DNA from: Flavobacterium sp. LC2016-13
Lineage (GTDB): Bacteria; Bacteroidota; Bacteroidia; Flavobacteriales; Flavobacteriaceae
DNA: 64,000 nt
Assembly: GCF_009707955.1 (NCBI RefSeq)
Contig: NZ_WMDQ01000005.1
Coordinates: 306,483-370,482, forward strand
Reading direction: 5' to 3'
How positions within the stretch are numbered: position 1 is the stretch's first letter; each line of letters starts with the position of its first letter. Both the position numbers and the translations under genes were made by a program. Positions 34,181-43,312 of this stretch are shown here, in pieces. The notes beneath the pieces were generated by a model that had not been told where the DNA came from, searched no databases, and worked only from the letters and a program-made list of their open reading frames with translations.

Positions 34181-34759
34181 ATGAAAAAAGCATTAGTAAT
34201 TATCGCACTTTCAATTTTAGTTGTTTCATGTGGTAAAACAGCAGAAGTTAAGGAAGTAAAAACAGCTTACGTTGATACTTCAGTTTTAATGAAAGAGTAC
34301 ACTGAAGCAAAAGATCTTGAAGCTAAATATAAAGCTCAGGCAGAAGAAAAAGGAAGACAGCTACAAGCGGAAATTACTCGTTTTAAACAAGACGCTGCTA
34401 ATTTTCAAAGTCAGGCGCAGGCTAATGGTCAGCAATGGGCACAACAAAGAGGAGCTGAATTGCAAAAAAGAGAACAACAATTGGGTTATGCTCAACAAGC
34501 TTTATCTCAACAATTACAACAAGAAAGTGGTGTTGAAATGGATTCTCTTGTAAGCGGAGTTAAAAAATTCATCAAAGAATACGGTAAGAAAAACGGTTAT
34601 TCTTATATCTACGGAACTGGTGATGCTGCAACTGTTTTATACGCAGAAGAAAAATATGATATCACAAAAGACATCATTAAAGCTTTGAATGATAAATACA
34701 AAGCAGAACCAAAAACAGAAACAAAAGCAGTTAAAGAAGGTGAAGAGGCAAAAAAATAA
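34181..34759 (+). CDS. OmpH/Skp family periplasmic chaperone-like lipoprotein
   Basis: 192 residues. A lipoprotein signal with lipobox LVVSC (Cys17) precedes the OmpH opening VKTAYVDTSVLMKEY, then long Gln/Glu/Lys helical hairpin arms (about 50-115), which are the Skp tentacles. The C-terminus returns to the family domain (NGYSYIYGTGDAATVLYAEEKYDIT). Skp-type proteins bring outer-membrane proteins across the periplasm; the lipid anchor is usual in Bacteroidota. It has its own promoter and terminator. Confidence 0.9.
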   Translation: MKKALVIIALSILVVSCGKTAEVKEVKTAYVDTSVLMKEYTEAKDLEAKYKAQAEEKGRQLQAEITRFKQDAANFQSQAQANGQQWAQQRGAELQKREQQLGYAQQALSQQLQQESGVEMDSLVSGVKKFIKEYGKKNGYSYIYGTGDAATVLYAEEKYDITKDIIKALNDKYKAEPKTETKAVKEGEEAKK

Positions 34760-34783
34760 TTACCAAACTAACTAAACTACTTA

Positions 34784-34817
34784 AAACCTAAATCTAACTT
34801 AGATTTAGGTTTTTTTC
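34784..34817 (+). terminator. Intrinsic terminator after ompH
   Basis: AACCTAAATCT/AGATTTAGGTT arms with a 5 nt loop and a long T run. Confidence 0.9.
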
Positions 34818-34861
34818 TTTTATAAAAACGCCATACTTTTAGTTTTTCAATACAATCCATA

Positions 34862-37141
34862 ATGCAAAACGTTTCAGAAGCAGCTGCTTACACCTTACAA
34901 TTCATCAATCAAACGCAAAAATCTATTTTTCTTACCGGTAAAGCCGGTACAGGAAAAACAACACTTTTGCGCGAAATAATTGCCACAACACACAAAAATA
35001 CCGTAGTAGTGGCACCAACCGGAATTGCTGCGCTAAATGCCGGCGGTGTAACGATTCATTCGATGTTTCAGTTGCCTTTTTCGGCCTTTATTCCCACGTA
35101 TGATGAAGCTTCCCAATTTACTGAAACAGTAAAATTTGAAAACAAGGAAACACTGCGAAGACACTTCAAAATGAACAATGTAAAGCGTAATGTGATTAAA
35201 AACATGGAGCTTTTAATTATTGATGAAGTCAGTATGTTGCGCGCAGATTTACTGGACGCAATTGATTTTATGATGCAGACCGTTCGTAGAAATTCCTATG
35301 CTTTCGGTGGCGTTCAGGTACTTTTTATTGGCGATTTATTGCAATTACCGCCCGTAATTCGGGACGAAGAATGGAGAACTTTGCGTAATTATTACAAAGG
35401 GAAATTCTTCTTTCATTCGCATGTAATTCAGCAAAATCCGCCGTTGTATATCGAATTATCTAAAATTTATCGTCAGTCTGATGATACTTTTATTTCAGTT
35501 TTAAACAATCTTCGAAACAATCAGATCTCACCACAGGATATTCAGGTTTTGAACGAATATGTTAAGCCTGATTTTGACTTAAAAAACAATCCGGGATATA
35601 TTACACTTACAACACATAACGCCAAAGCCGATTCGATGAACGAACAGGCTATTAATGACTTAGCAGGAAATGAATTTTCGTTTCAACCCTTTGTTGTGGG
35701 CGATTTTCCCGAAAAAATCTTTCCGGTAGAAGAAAATCTGAAACTTAAAGTTGGTGCACAGGTTATGTTCGTTAAAAACGATTTATCTTTTGAAAAAAGG
35801 TATTTTAACGGAAAAATGGGCGTTATAAAATCACTTTCGCCCGAAGAAATCTTTGTGCATTTCCCTGAAGAAAACAAAACCATTGAAGTAGAAAAATACG
35901 AATGGAAAAACATTCGATACAAAGTAAATGACCTTACCAAAGAAGTCGAAGAAGAGGTTTTAGGCACATTTGCGCATTATCCGCTAAAATTAGCCTGGGC
36001 AATTACGGTTCATAAAAGTCAGGGACTAACTTTTGAGAAAGCTGCGCTCGATGTATCGCAAGTTTTTCTGCCCGGACAAGCCTATGTTGCATTATCACGT
36101 TTAACTTCCTTAAACGGGCTTATTTTGCTTTCTCCGTTGCAAATGAATGGTATTTCTAACGATCAGGATGTAATGGATTATGCTTTGAACAAAGCAACCG
36201 AAGATGTTTTAAAAAATTCACTTCATTTTGAAACCAAGAATTTTATTCATAACTATTTGATTAACAGTTTTAACTGGACAGATTTAGCACAAGAATGGCG
36301 CAATCATCGTTTTAGTTATAACGAAAATGCTGCAAACTCAGAAAAAGCAAAACATTCAGTTTGGGCGCACAAACGTTTAGAAACAATTGATGCCTTGGTA
36401 GATCCATCTCAGAAATTCGTGAATCAGCTCAATAAAATTTTCAATAAAGAAACCGTAGACCTGTTTTTTGTTCAGGAAAGAGTAGAGGCAGCTTACGATT
36501 ACTTTTTTAAACCAATGGACAAACTGGTTACGGATCTTTTGCAAAAAATGGCCGAAATTCAGAAATTCAAAAAGGTAAAAGAGTTTTATGAAGATCTGGC
36601 TTTTCTGGATGATTTACAAACCAAAGCAGTTTTACGCTTAATGAAGGCTAAATTGCTTATAGAAATTGTTGTTAGAGGAGAAAGCATCTCTAAAGAGAAA
36701 TTGTCGTCTACAGCGATTAAAAACTACAAATTAGATAAGGTTGCCAAGATCCGCGAGGAACTCAATATGGCGAATACGGATATTTTTAAAACAGAAGAAC
36801 CTGCAGTGCGATACACAGCCAGGAAATTAGATAAAAACGAGCCGAAAGCAGCTAAGAAAACAACCGTAGAAGAAACACACGATTTATGGTTGCAAAAAAA
36901 CTCGATTCAGGATATTGCCAGAATTCGAAAACTTAATACGCAAACCATTGAAACGCATTTGATTAAATTAATTCAGGCCAAGAAAGTAGAGATTTCTGAT
37001 GTTCTGTCTTATGATAAAATCCTGGCACTTCGAGATGCTTTTGAGTTTTATCAGGAAGAATCCCTAAACGGTTTAAAAGAAAAACACGGCGATGAATTTA
37101 CCTGGGACGAACTTAAAATGTTCAAGGCTAGTATAAACTGA
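34862..37141 (+). CDS. Pif1-like superfamily 1 helicase with C-terminal helix-turn-helix domain
   Basis: 759 residues. Walker A LTGKAGTGKTTLL (about 19-31), Walker B LLIIDEVSML, motif III FIGDLLQLPPV, and the C-terminal helicase motifs LAWAITVHKSQGLTFEKA and YVALSRLTSLNGLIL are all clear. They place it with the PIF1/RecD-like helicases. The last 100 residues (DLWLQKNSIQDIARIRKLN, TIETHLIKLI) form an HTH_40-type domain, as in Bacteroidota RecQ-like proteins. It likely unwinds DNA or RNA-DNA hybrids in repair or replication. It stands alone. Confidence 0.88.
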   Translation: MQNVSEAAAYTLQFINQTQKSIFLTGKAGTGKTTLLREIIATTHKNTVVVAPTGIAALNAGGVTIHSMFQLPFSAFIPTYDEASQFTETVKFENKETLRRHFKMNNVKRNVIKNMELLIIDEVSMLRADLLDAIDFMMQTVRRNSYAFGGVQVLFIGDLLQLPPVIRDEEWRTLRNYYKGKFFFHSHVIQQNPPLYIELSKIYRQSDDTFISVLNNLRNNQISPQDIQVLNEYVKPDFDLKNNPGYITLTTHNAKADSMNEQAINDLAGNEFSFQPFVVGDFPEKIFPVEENLKLKVGAQVMFVKNDLSFEKRYFNGKMGVIKSLSPEEIFVHFPEENKTIEVEKYEWKNIRYKVNDLTKEVEEEVLGTFAHYPLKLAWAITVHKSQGLTFEKAALDVSQVFLPGQAYVALSRLTSLNGLILLSPLQMNGISNDQDVMDYALNKATEDVLKNSLHFETKNFIHNYLINSFNWTDLAQEWRNHRFSYNENAANSEKAKHSVWAHKRLETIDALVDPSQKFVNQLNKIFNKETVDLFFVQERVEAAYDYFFKPMDKLVTDLLQKMAEIQKFKKVKEFYEDLAFLDDLQTKAVLRLMKAKLLIEIVVRGESISKEKLSSTAIKNYKLDKVAKIREELNMANTDIFKTEEPAVRYTARKLDKNEPKAAKKTTVEETHDLWLQKNSIQDIARIRKLNTQTIETHLIKLIQAKKVEISDVLSYDKILALRDAFEFYQEESLNGLKEKHGDEFTWDELKMFKASIN

Positions 37142-37243
37142 TTTTAGATTTTTTATGTGCGTTCGCGTTTAGATTTTGTAACTTGGGTTTATATTCTAAA
37201 TTTTTAGAATCAAAAATAAAAACATTATGTAAAATAGAAAATC

Positions 37244-38002
37244 ATGAAAAAGCTTATATACATTGCATTAATTATTTTTTCTGTCACAAATGCTTCGGGA
37301 CAGGAACTTAAAAAAGAATATCAAAAGTTCATTCAAACTTTTATTGATAACGTAAAAGGGGATAAGAAAGAAGAAATTGCAAAGATCATTTCATATCCGT
37401 TAAAAAGGGAAAACCCTATTCCTTCAATCAAAAATAAAGCGGAATTTATTAAGCGATATTCTGAAGTTTTTGATGCTGATTTGAAGAAAGAGATAACATC
37501 GTCAAAACCCGATAAAGACTGGTCAGAAGTGGGATGGCGCGGTATTATGCTAAATAACGGTACGATCTGGATTGATACTGATGGAAAATTGAAAACGATA
37601 AACTATCAGTCTGCATATGAAAAGGAATTAAAAGCTAAGCTGATTGCCTCTCAAAAGAAGAATCTACATTCGAGCATTGCTAATTTTAAGAAACCATTGT
37701 ATGTTTTGGAAACTGCTAAATTTCGAATTCGAATAGATGATTTAGGAAATGAGAATTACAGATATGCTTCCTGGTCAATTAAAAAGGGAATGAATGAAAA
37801 ACCGGATTTGATTATCTCTAACGGAAAATGGAGTGCTGAAGGAAGCGGAGGAAACAGCAAATTTGAATTTAAAAGCGGTGGTTATCTTTACGAATGCTAT
37901 ATCATTGTTTTAGGCACTTCAGATTCACCGCCGGCAACTTTAACGATTTACGAGAACAATAAAGAAATTCTTTCTCAGAATGCTAAAATTGTTCCACGTT
38001 AA
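37244..38002 (+). CDS. Exported hypothetical protein
   Basis: 252 residues with a signal peptide (1-19, ending ASGQ). It has a short helical N-part (EYQKFIQTFIDNVKGDKKEEIAKII, then LKRENPIPSIKNKAEF) reminiscent of NTF2-like folds, and a beta-rich C-part (GGYLYECYIIVLGTSDSPPATLTIYEN). I do not recognise the family. Its final codons lie in a parS-like palindrome at 37990. A bidirectional terminator follows. Confidence 0.65.
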   Translation: MKKLIYIALIIFSVTNASGQELKKEYQKFIQTFIDNVKGDKKEEIAKIISYPLKRENPIPSIKNKAEFIKRYSEVFDADLKKEITSSKPDKDWSEVGWRGIMLNNGTIWIDTDGKLKTINYQSAYEKELKAKLIASQKKNLHSSIANFKKPLYVLETAKFRIRIDDLGNENYRYASWSIKKGMNEKPDLIISNGKWSAEGSGGNSKFEFKSGGYLYECYIIVLGTSDSPPATLTIYENNKEILSQNAKIVPR

Positions 38003-38005
38003 ACA
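37990..38005. other. Isolated parS-like site overlapping a gene end
   Basis: TGTTCCACGTTAAACA matches parS at 14 of 16 positions. Its left half encodes the last residues (V-P-R) and stop of the preceding gene. It is about 6 kb from the mnmG cluster. Confidence 0.55.
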
Positions 38006-38008
38006 AAA

Positions 38009-38042
38009 AAAATCCTATTCATAACGAATAGGATTTTTTTTT
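38009..38042. terminator. Bidirectional terminator
   Basis: AAAATCCTATTC/GAATAGGATTTT arms with A run left and T run right, between convergent genes. Confidence 0.88.
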
Positions 38043-38046
38043 GTTT

Positions 38047-38508
38047 TTATACTTGAGCTCTAAGCTTATCCAGCTTTTTTTGCTGATCTACTTGCTTTGA
38101 TTTTAGTTTTTGAATTTGAAGTTCATTCTCTTTTATTTTTACTTTTTGCTTTTGAGCATCTTCTTCAGAAAGTGAACTCAATTTCCCGTTAATCTTTTGG
38201 TTTTCAGATTCTAATTTGGAAATTTTCTTTTCATTGTTTTGAATGTCTTTTTCAGAATTTTTCAATTCTTTTTGACTTTTTTCAAGCTTCTTTTGTTCCT
38301 TTTTTAATTTTGCCTGCTGATCTTTCAGTTTATCCTGCTCGTCTTCAAGCTTTTTGTGATATTCATCTGCTGATCTCTGAGCTTCTTTTGCAGCTCTTTT
38401 TTCTGACTCAATTTGCGCTTTGTTTGTAGTCACAATTTCCTGAGCATAAAAGTGTTGTGTATTCAGGATAATAAAAAAAGCAAATAATAATTTTAATGTT
38501 TTTTTCAT
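38047..38508 (-). CDS. Exported coiled-coil hypothetical protein
   Basis: 153 residues: a signal peptide (1-22, ending HFYAQ) followed by almost entirely Lys/Glu/Gln coiled coil (repeats of LKDQQAKLKKEQKKLEKSQ type). Heptad-rich throughout, without a globular domain. A periplasmic spacer or scaffold is plausible but no family is recognised. Confidence 0.7.
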   Translation of the reverse strand: MKKTLKLLFAFFIILNTQHFYAQEIVTTNKAQIESEKRAAKEAQRSADEYHKKLEDEQDKLKDQQAKLKKEQKKLEKSQKELKNSEKDIQNNEKKISKLESENQKINGKLSSLSEEDAQKQKVKIKENELQIQKLKSKQVDQQKKLDKLRAQV

Positions 38509-38604
38509 GGTATATTCTTGTTATTTGAGAGTAACAAAAATATATGTTTGGAGTTATAAACGGTAACTGTTCAGGTTTTTTATTAAATAAAATAAGCCAA
38601 AAAA

Positions 38605-38630
38605 AAACCTATTCAATTGAATAGGTTTTT
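38605..38630 (-). terminator. Terminator downstream of the HU/SPOR gene
   Basis: AAACCTATTCAATTGAATAGGTTT is a hairpin whose minus-strand side is followed by a T run. Confidence 0.75.
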
Positions 38631-38636
38631 GAAGTT

Positions 38637-39605
38637 TTATAAAGATTCGATTAAAATCCAGGCATCCGGATTTTCACCTTTTTGAATTTCTTTTTGAGCT
38701 TTTTCTGCTTCTGCCATAGTTGGATAACTACCATACAAAACTGGAAATAAACCGTGTTTGTTTTCTCCAAGCATACGCGCCTTATAACCATCTTTTATAA
38801 GTTGATCATACGCCTTTTTAGCATTTTGTTCGCTTCTAAAAGCACCGGCCATAATGTGATAAGGCATTGTTTTTACTTCAACTGTTTCTGTTTTTGCAGA
38901 ATCGACAGAAAGAGTTACAGCCGGCAACGGATTCTGAATTAAGAATGTTGCTTCCTGTATTTTGTTTTCAACCTTTTTTTGTACCGCACTTTCAACAATA
39001 AGTGTCTGGTTTGCAATTTGGTTTTGGTATAATGGATATCCAATACTTCCCGTAATTCCAAGACCTAAAACAAAAATAGCAGCATATCTCAAATACGATT
39101 TAGAAGATCTAGCTTCTCCTTCGTTTTCATTTAAAGCAATAGTTTCTCTTTCTTCAAGCGCTTCCAGGTTTTTCTCGAAAATTTCTCTTTTTACCAAAGG
39201 AGAAACAAACGGACTTAATCCGAAAGAACTTGCCAGATAATTGTGTTGATCGTTTGGAGTAAAAACCATGTTTTGATCAGCATTCAAGCGAATGTCACCA
39301 ATATTTTTCAGGTTTAAAGTACCAAATTCTTCTAATGTTTTTTTCCAGGTTAAAACCTCAAAAGCAATAGCGCTTACAGCAAAACCGTAAGAAGTATTTT
39401 CTGCAAGGGCAATATGGTTCGCTAATAATCCGTCGTTGTTTTTTAACAGACCATTGAATGAAATCGTTTTTTTAGGTGGAAAAAACGAATTTGTACTTTC
39501 ATTAACCTGAGTAGGGTGAATTTCTGTTAGAAATGCCCCAAATCCAGGAACCGTTATACATTGATAACGATACAATAATTGCGCGATGTAAGTTTCGATT
39601 TTCAT
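38637..39605 (-). CDS. HU-CCDC81 and SPOR domain protein
   Basis: 322 residues from ATG at 39605, which starts the family N-terminus MKIETYIAQLLYRYQCITVPGFGAF. The N-terminal part (about 1-125) is the HU-CCDC81-type domain. A membrane helix lies near 172-190 (AAIFVLGLGITGSIGY). The C-terminal SPOR domain (about 248-318, YHIMAGAFRSEQNAKKAYDQL) binds glycan strands that lack peptide stems at division sites. A bitopic inner-membrane protein that may link chromosome or cytoplasm to peptidoglycan. It is divergent from dprA. Confidence 0.9.
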   Translation of the reverse strand: MKIETYIAQLLYRYQCITVPGFGAFLTEIHPTQVNESTNSFFPPKKTISFNGLLKNNDGLLANHIALAENTSYGFAVSAIAFEVLTWKKTLEEFGTLNLKNIGDIRLNADQNMVFTPNDQHNYLASSFGLSPFVSPLVKREIFEKNLEALEERETIALNENEGEARSSKSYLRYAAIFVLGLGITGSIGYPLYQNQIANQTLIVESAVQKKVENKIQEATFLIQNPLPAVTLSVDSAKTETVEVKTMPYHIMAGAFRSEQNAKKAYDQLIKDGYKARMLGENKHGLFPVLYGSYPTMAEAEKAQKEIQKGENPDAWILIESL

Positions 39606-39862
39606 AGTAACAAAGTTATGCAACGAATATAGTTATCAAAATTTTATTCACAATTTTTATTAACAATCCACATATTTTTTTAGTTAATTAGTTTTCAAAT
39701 AGTTAAATATAATTAATGATTTCGTAAAACAAATGCGGAATCAATAATTTGTTATTTTTTAAAAGAATTTACTTCTAATTTATATATTTGCCATTCCTGA
39801 ATTGTTCTAAAATAATTAATTCGCAGGAAAATATTCGCCACATAAAAACAAGATTCAAACCA

Positions 39863-40963
39863 ATGTCAGATCAAGATTTATTTTATTTATTAGCCTTACT
39901 AAAAGTGGATGGCGTAGGCGATATTATGGCCAAAAAACTGCTCAAACATTTTGGTTCTGCCGAGGCTATTTTTAAAACAAAATCAAGCCAAATTGCTGCT
40001 ATTGATGGAGTTGGATCTGTTTTACTCAAAAAATTAAAAGATCAAACGATTTTTGAAAAAGCGAATCAGGAACTTGAATTCATTAAATCGAACAACATTA
40101 ACGTATCTTTTTTTCAGGACGAAAGTTATCCTGATCGCCTGAAACATTGTATAGATTCGCCTGTTTTGATTTTTACAGCCGGAAATATAAATTTAAAAAA
40201 CAAAAGAATTATCAGTATTGTCGGAACTCGCCAAATTACTTCATACGGAACCGAGTTTTGCAAAAAACTAATCGAAGATTTGGCACCGTTGGATCCTGTA
40301 ATAGTTAGTGGCTTTGCTTATGGCGTTGATATTGTAGCGCATCAATTAGCGATGGAACATAACCTGCAAACTATTGGTGTTTTGGCACATGGTTTAAATC
40401 AAATTTATCCGAAAACACATAAAAAGTATGTAGCAAAAATGGAAGAAAATGGTGGTTTTATTACTGAATTTTGGAGCTCTGCGAATCCTGATAAAGAAAA
40501 TTTCGTACGCCGAAACCGTATTGTTGCCGGCATGACTGAAGCCACAATTGTTATAGAATCTGCAGATAAAGGCGGTTCGTTAATCACGGCCAATTTAGCA
40601 AACGATTATAATCGTGATGTTTTTGCCGTTCCCGGAAGAGTTACAGATAAATACAGTCAGGGTTGCAATGATTTGATTAAAACTCAAAAAGCAAGCGTAC
40701 TTTCGAGCGCCGCAGATTTGGTTTACATGCTCAATTGGGATGTAGAGAATAAAGCAAAACCCGTACAAAAAATGCTGTTCGTAGAACTAGAATTAGACGA
40801 ACAAAAAGTCTATGATTTTCTATTAAAAAACGGAAAAGAATTAATGGATATTATTGCACTTCGATGCGATTTCCCGATTTATAAAATCTCAGGATTGCTA
40901 TTAAATATGGAGCTTAAAGGCGTTATTCGTCCGTTGCCGGGGAAACTTTTCGAGGCAATTTAA
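39863..40963 (+). CDS. dprA: DNA processing protein DprA
   Basis: 366 residues from ATG at 39863. An N-terminal SAM/HhH-like part (LLALLKVDGVGDIMAKKLL) precedes the Rossmann DprA domain: SIVGTRQITSYGTEFC, VSGFAYGVDIVAHQLA (GxxxGID), and VRRNRIVAGMTEATIVIESADKGGSLITA. The C-terminal winged helix is at about 300-366. DprA loads RecA on incoming single-stranded DNA in natural transformation. TATATTTG at 39783 may be a promoter element, but no TTG lies at the right distance. Confidence 0.93.
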   Translation: MSDQDLFYLLALLKVDGVGDIMAKKLLKHFGSAEAIFKTKSSQIAAIDGVGSVLLKKLKDQTIFEKANQELEFIKSNNINVSFFQDESYPDRLKHCIDSPVLIFTAGNINLKNKRIISIVGTRQITSYGTEFCKKLIEDLAPLDPVIVSGFAYGVDIVAHQLAMEHNLQTIGVLAHGLNQIYPKTHKKYVAKMEENGGFITEFWSSANPDKENFVRRNRIVAGMTEATIVIESADKGGSLITANLANDYNRDVFAVPGRVTDKYSQGCNDLIKTQKASVLSSAADLVYMLNWDVENKAKPVQKMLFVELELDEQKVYDFLLKNGKELMDIIALRCDFPIYKISGLLLNMELKGVIRPLPGKLFEAI

Positions 40964-40978
40964 TGAGTTATCTTGTGA

Positions 40979-41170
40979 TTAAAAATGCAGTGTTTCTCCA
41001 ACTTTGGATTCTTTTATTTTTTTAATAATTTCTTCACCATGTTCGTAAGATGAACATTGAACGATTATCTTGTTGGGAGCGTTTTTTATATCATTCACAA
41101 CAGCTAGATTTCCAGCCATCATAACGTTTATTTTTAGCGTTCCTATAATTTTTGGTCTAACAATTTTCAC
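40979..41170 (-). CDS. Small hypothetical protein, GTG start
   Basis: 63 residues beginning at GTG (41170). Two mixed segments (LKINVMMAGNLAVVNDIKNAPNKII and EEIIKKIKESKVGETLHF) suggest a small alpha/beta fold. No recognised family. It lies between dprA (convergent) and the terminator of trpS. It is kept as a possible gene with modest support. Confidence 0.45.
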   Translation of the reverse strand: MKIVRPKIIGTLKINVMMAGNLAVVNDIKNAPNKIIVQCSSYEHGEEIIKKIKESKVGETLHF

Positions 41171-41203
41171 AGTACTGTTTAGAAATTTTTTTAGTTTCTA
41201 AAA

Positions 41204-41236
41204 AAACCTGTCAGGTTTTTAAAACCTGACAGGTTT
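41204..41236. terminator. Perfect 16 bp hairpin downstream of trpS
   Basis: Arms AAACCTGTCAGGTTTT and AAAACCTGACAGGTTT are separated by a single T. A T run follows on the minus strand, so it terminates trpS. It also resembles dispersed intergenic repeats of Flavobacterium. Confidence 0.8.
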
Positions 41237-41243
41237 GCAATTC

Positions 41244-42218
41244 TTATTTCCCAAATCCAAGAACTTCTCGAACTTTAGTCAAAACACCATCAGCAACGAC
41301 AGAAGCTTTTGCAGCACCTTTTTTCAAAAGAGCATCAACTTCTTCAAGGTTGTTTATGTAGTAATTATATTTTTCTCTTTCTGTTTTAAATTTTTCTGTA
41401 ATCAATTCAAAAAGAGCTTGTTTTGCGTGACCGTAACCGTAATTTCCGCCTAAATAATTGGCTCTCATTTCTGCAATTTGAGTTTCATTTGCCAGTAATG
41501 AATAAATAGCAAAAGCATTACAAGTATCCGGATTTTTTGGTTCTTCAAGCGGAGTACTATCGGTTTCGATACTCATAACTTGCTTGCGAAGCGTTTTATC
41601 ATCCAGGAAAATATTGATAATATTATTGGCAGATTTACTCATTTTACCTCCATTTGTTCCCGGAATCAACATGCTGTCTTCCTGAATTTTAGCTTCTGGA
41701 ATTACAAAAGTTTCTCCCATTTGGTGATTAAATCTTGAAGCTACGTCGCGTGTAATTTCTAAATGCTGCAATTGATCTTTTCCTACCGGAACAAATTCTG
41801 CATCATAAAGTAAAATATCTGCAGCCATCAACATCGGATAAGTAAAAAGTCCGGCATTTACATCATCTAAACGATCGGCTTTATCTTTGAAAGAATGCGC
41901 CAAAGTCAAACGTTGAAACGGAAAAAAGCAACTTAAATACCAAGTCAATTCAGCAGTTTGCGTTACATCAGATTGTCTGTAAAAAGTAACTTTATCAGGA
42001 TTTAGACCACACGCAAGCCATGCAGCTGCGGTGCTATATGTATTTTCTCTTAATGTTTTTCCGTCTTTTATCTGTGTAATCGAATGTAAATCAGCTATAA
42101 ACAAATAAGATTCGTTTGCCGGATTATTAGATAATTCAATTGCCGGAATAATTGCTCCCAACAAATTGCCCAAGTGTGGCGTTCCAGTACTTTGAACACC
42201 AGTAAGTATTTTTGCCAT
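41244..42218 (-). CDS. trpS: Tryptophanyl-tRNA synthetase
   Basis: 324 residues. Class I motif TGTPHLGNLLGA near the N-terminus, the AMP-binding YDAEFVPVGKDQLQHLEITRD, and the KMSKS loop GGKMSKSANN. It charges tRNA-Trp in the cytoplasm. Its own terminator follows at 41204. The start at 42218 gives the expected MAKILTGVQSTG N-terminus. Confidence 0.95.
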   Translation of the reverse strand: MAKILTGVQSTGTPHLGNLLGAIIPAIELSNNPANESYLFIADLHSITQIKDGKTLRENTYSTAAAWLACGLNPDKVTFYRQSDVTQTAELTWYLSCFFPFQRLTLAHSFKDKADRLDDVNAGLFTYPMLMAADILLYDAEFVPVGKDQLQHLEITRDVASRFNHQMGETFVIPEAKIQEDSMLIPGTNGGKMSKSANNIINIFLDDKTLRKQVMSIETDSTPLEEPKNPDTCNAFAIYSLLANETQIAEMRANYLGGNYGYGHAKQALFELITEKFKTEREKYNYYINNLEEVDALLKKGAAKASVVADGVLTKVREVLGFGK

Positions 42219-42300
42219 TCTAGTTTTTTTCTTAATTGCAAATTTCGTTTTTTTAACGCAAAGTGCACAAAGTTTTTTCGTTAAGTGTTTAAAGTTTTTC

Positions 42301-42441
42301 TTTTTACCGCAGAGAGCGCAAAGTTTTTACAAGATTTAAAGAGATTAATAGATAGCCTTGTATCTTTTTGCACGCAATGTATCAGTTTGCTATTTAACTT
42401 CTTTTCTCTGCGAAAAAACTTTGCGCTCTCTGCGGTAAAAA
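42301..42441. repeat. 28 bp perfect inverted repeat between trpS and plsC
   Basis: Arms 42301-42328 and 42414-42441, containing ACCGCAGAGAGCGCAAAG, pair without mismatch across 85 bp. It accounts for the open frame that precedes plsC. It is of the same kind as other long intergenic palindromes here. Confidence 0.75.
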
Positions 42442-42512
42442 AACATTGCAGTTTGCATACTACCATAAATTCTTTCATCAAAAATTCATTTCTGTTTATT
42501 ACATTTGAATCT

Positions 42513-43268
42513 ATGAAAGGAATTAAAATTGTTTTTTGGGTTTTGTGGCGCATTTGGTTTTACATTGTAATGGCCATTCCGATATTGATTATGCTGCCGT
42601 TTCTGGTGGTTTCTATACTAACCGAAAGTGGATATCCCTATTTCTTTAAAATGGCCCGCATTTGGGCTAAATTCATCCTTTTCGGAATGGGTTTTTATTA
42701 TAAAATCGGACGTCTTCAAAAACTTGAAAAAGGAAAGAGCTACATGATTGTTGCAAATCATACCTCAATGACCGACATAATGCTGATGCTGGCCGTTGTT
42801 AAAAATCCGTTTGTTTTTGTAGGAAAGAAAGAGCTTTCTAAAATCCCTTTATTTGGATTTTTCTATAAAAGAACTTGTATTTTAGTTGACAGAAATTCAT
42901 CTAAAAGTAAAAATGAAGTTTTTAAAAGAGCTCAAAGCAGACTTAATCAAGGACTTAGTATTTGTATTTTTCCTGAAGGAGGCGTTCCTGACGATGAATC
43001 GATTTTACTGGACGAATTTAAAGATGGTGCTTTTCGATTGGCAATAGATCATCAAATTCCAATTGTACCCATCGTTTTTGCCGATAATAAAGAACGTTTT
43101 TCGTATACTTTTTTAAGCGGAAGCCCGGGAAAAATGCGTGGAAAAATATTGCCGTTTATAGAAACGAAAGGATTAACCAGTGAAAACAGAAAAGAGTTAA
43201 GAGATGAAACCAGGCAATTGATTTACAAAGGATTACTCGAATTTAAAAAAGAAGATTTAAAAGAATAA
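42513..43268 (+). CDS. plsC: 1-acyl-sn-glycerol-3-phosphate acyltransferase (PlsC family)
   Basis: 251 residues from ATG at 42513; upstream codons run through the inverted repeat and are not family-like. Motif I is NHTSMTDIM (Hx4D), motif III FPEGGVPDD, with the hydrophobic N-terminal anchor (VFWVLWRIWFYIVMAIPIL). It acylates lysophosphatidate to phosphatidate at the inner membrane. A TACATTTG at 42500-42507 is only 5 bp from the ATG, so transcription might start almost at the start codon if it is used. Confidence 0.9.
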   Translation: MKGIKIVFWVLWRIWFYIVMAIPILIMLPFLVVSILTESGYPYFFKMARIWAKFILFGMGFYYKIGRLQKLEKGKSYMIVANHTSMTDIMLMLAVVKNPFVFVGKKELSKIPLFGFFYKRTCILVDRNSSKSKNEVFKRAQSRLNQGLSICIFPEGGVPDDESILLDEFKDGAFRLAIDHQIPIVPIVFADNKERFSYTFLSGSPGKMRGKILPFIETKGLTSENRKELRDETRQLIYKGLLEFKKEDLKE

Positions 43269-43274
43269 AAATTA

Positions 43275-43312
43275 AAAAACCCGACAATCTCATAAAAAGA
43301 TTGCCGGGTTTT
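43275..43312 (+). terminator. Intrinsic terminator after plsC
   Basis: AAAACCCGACAATCT/AGATTGCCGGGTTTT with a T-rich tail; one mismatch. Confidence 0.85.

Noticed and set aside
42285..42512. In-frame N-terminal extension of plsC (76 residues)
   Set aside because: It is translated from the perfect inverted repeat and does not resemble the family; ATG at 42513 gives the normal PlsC start.
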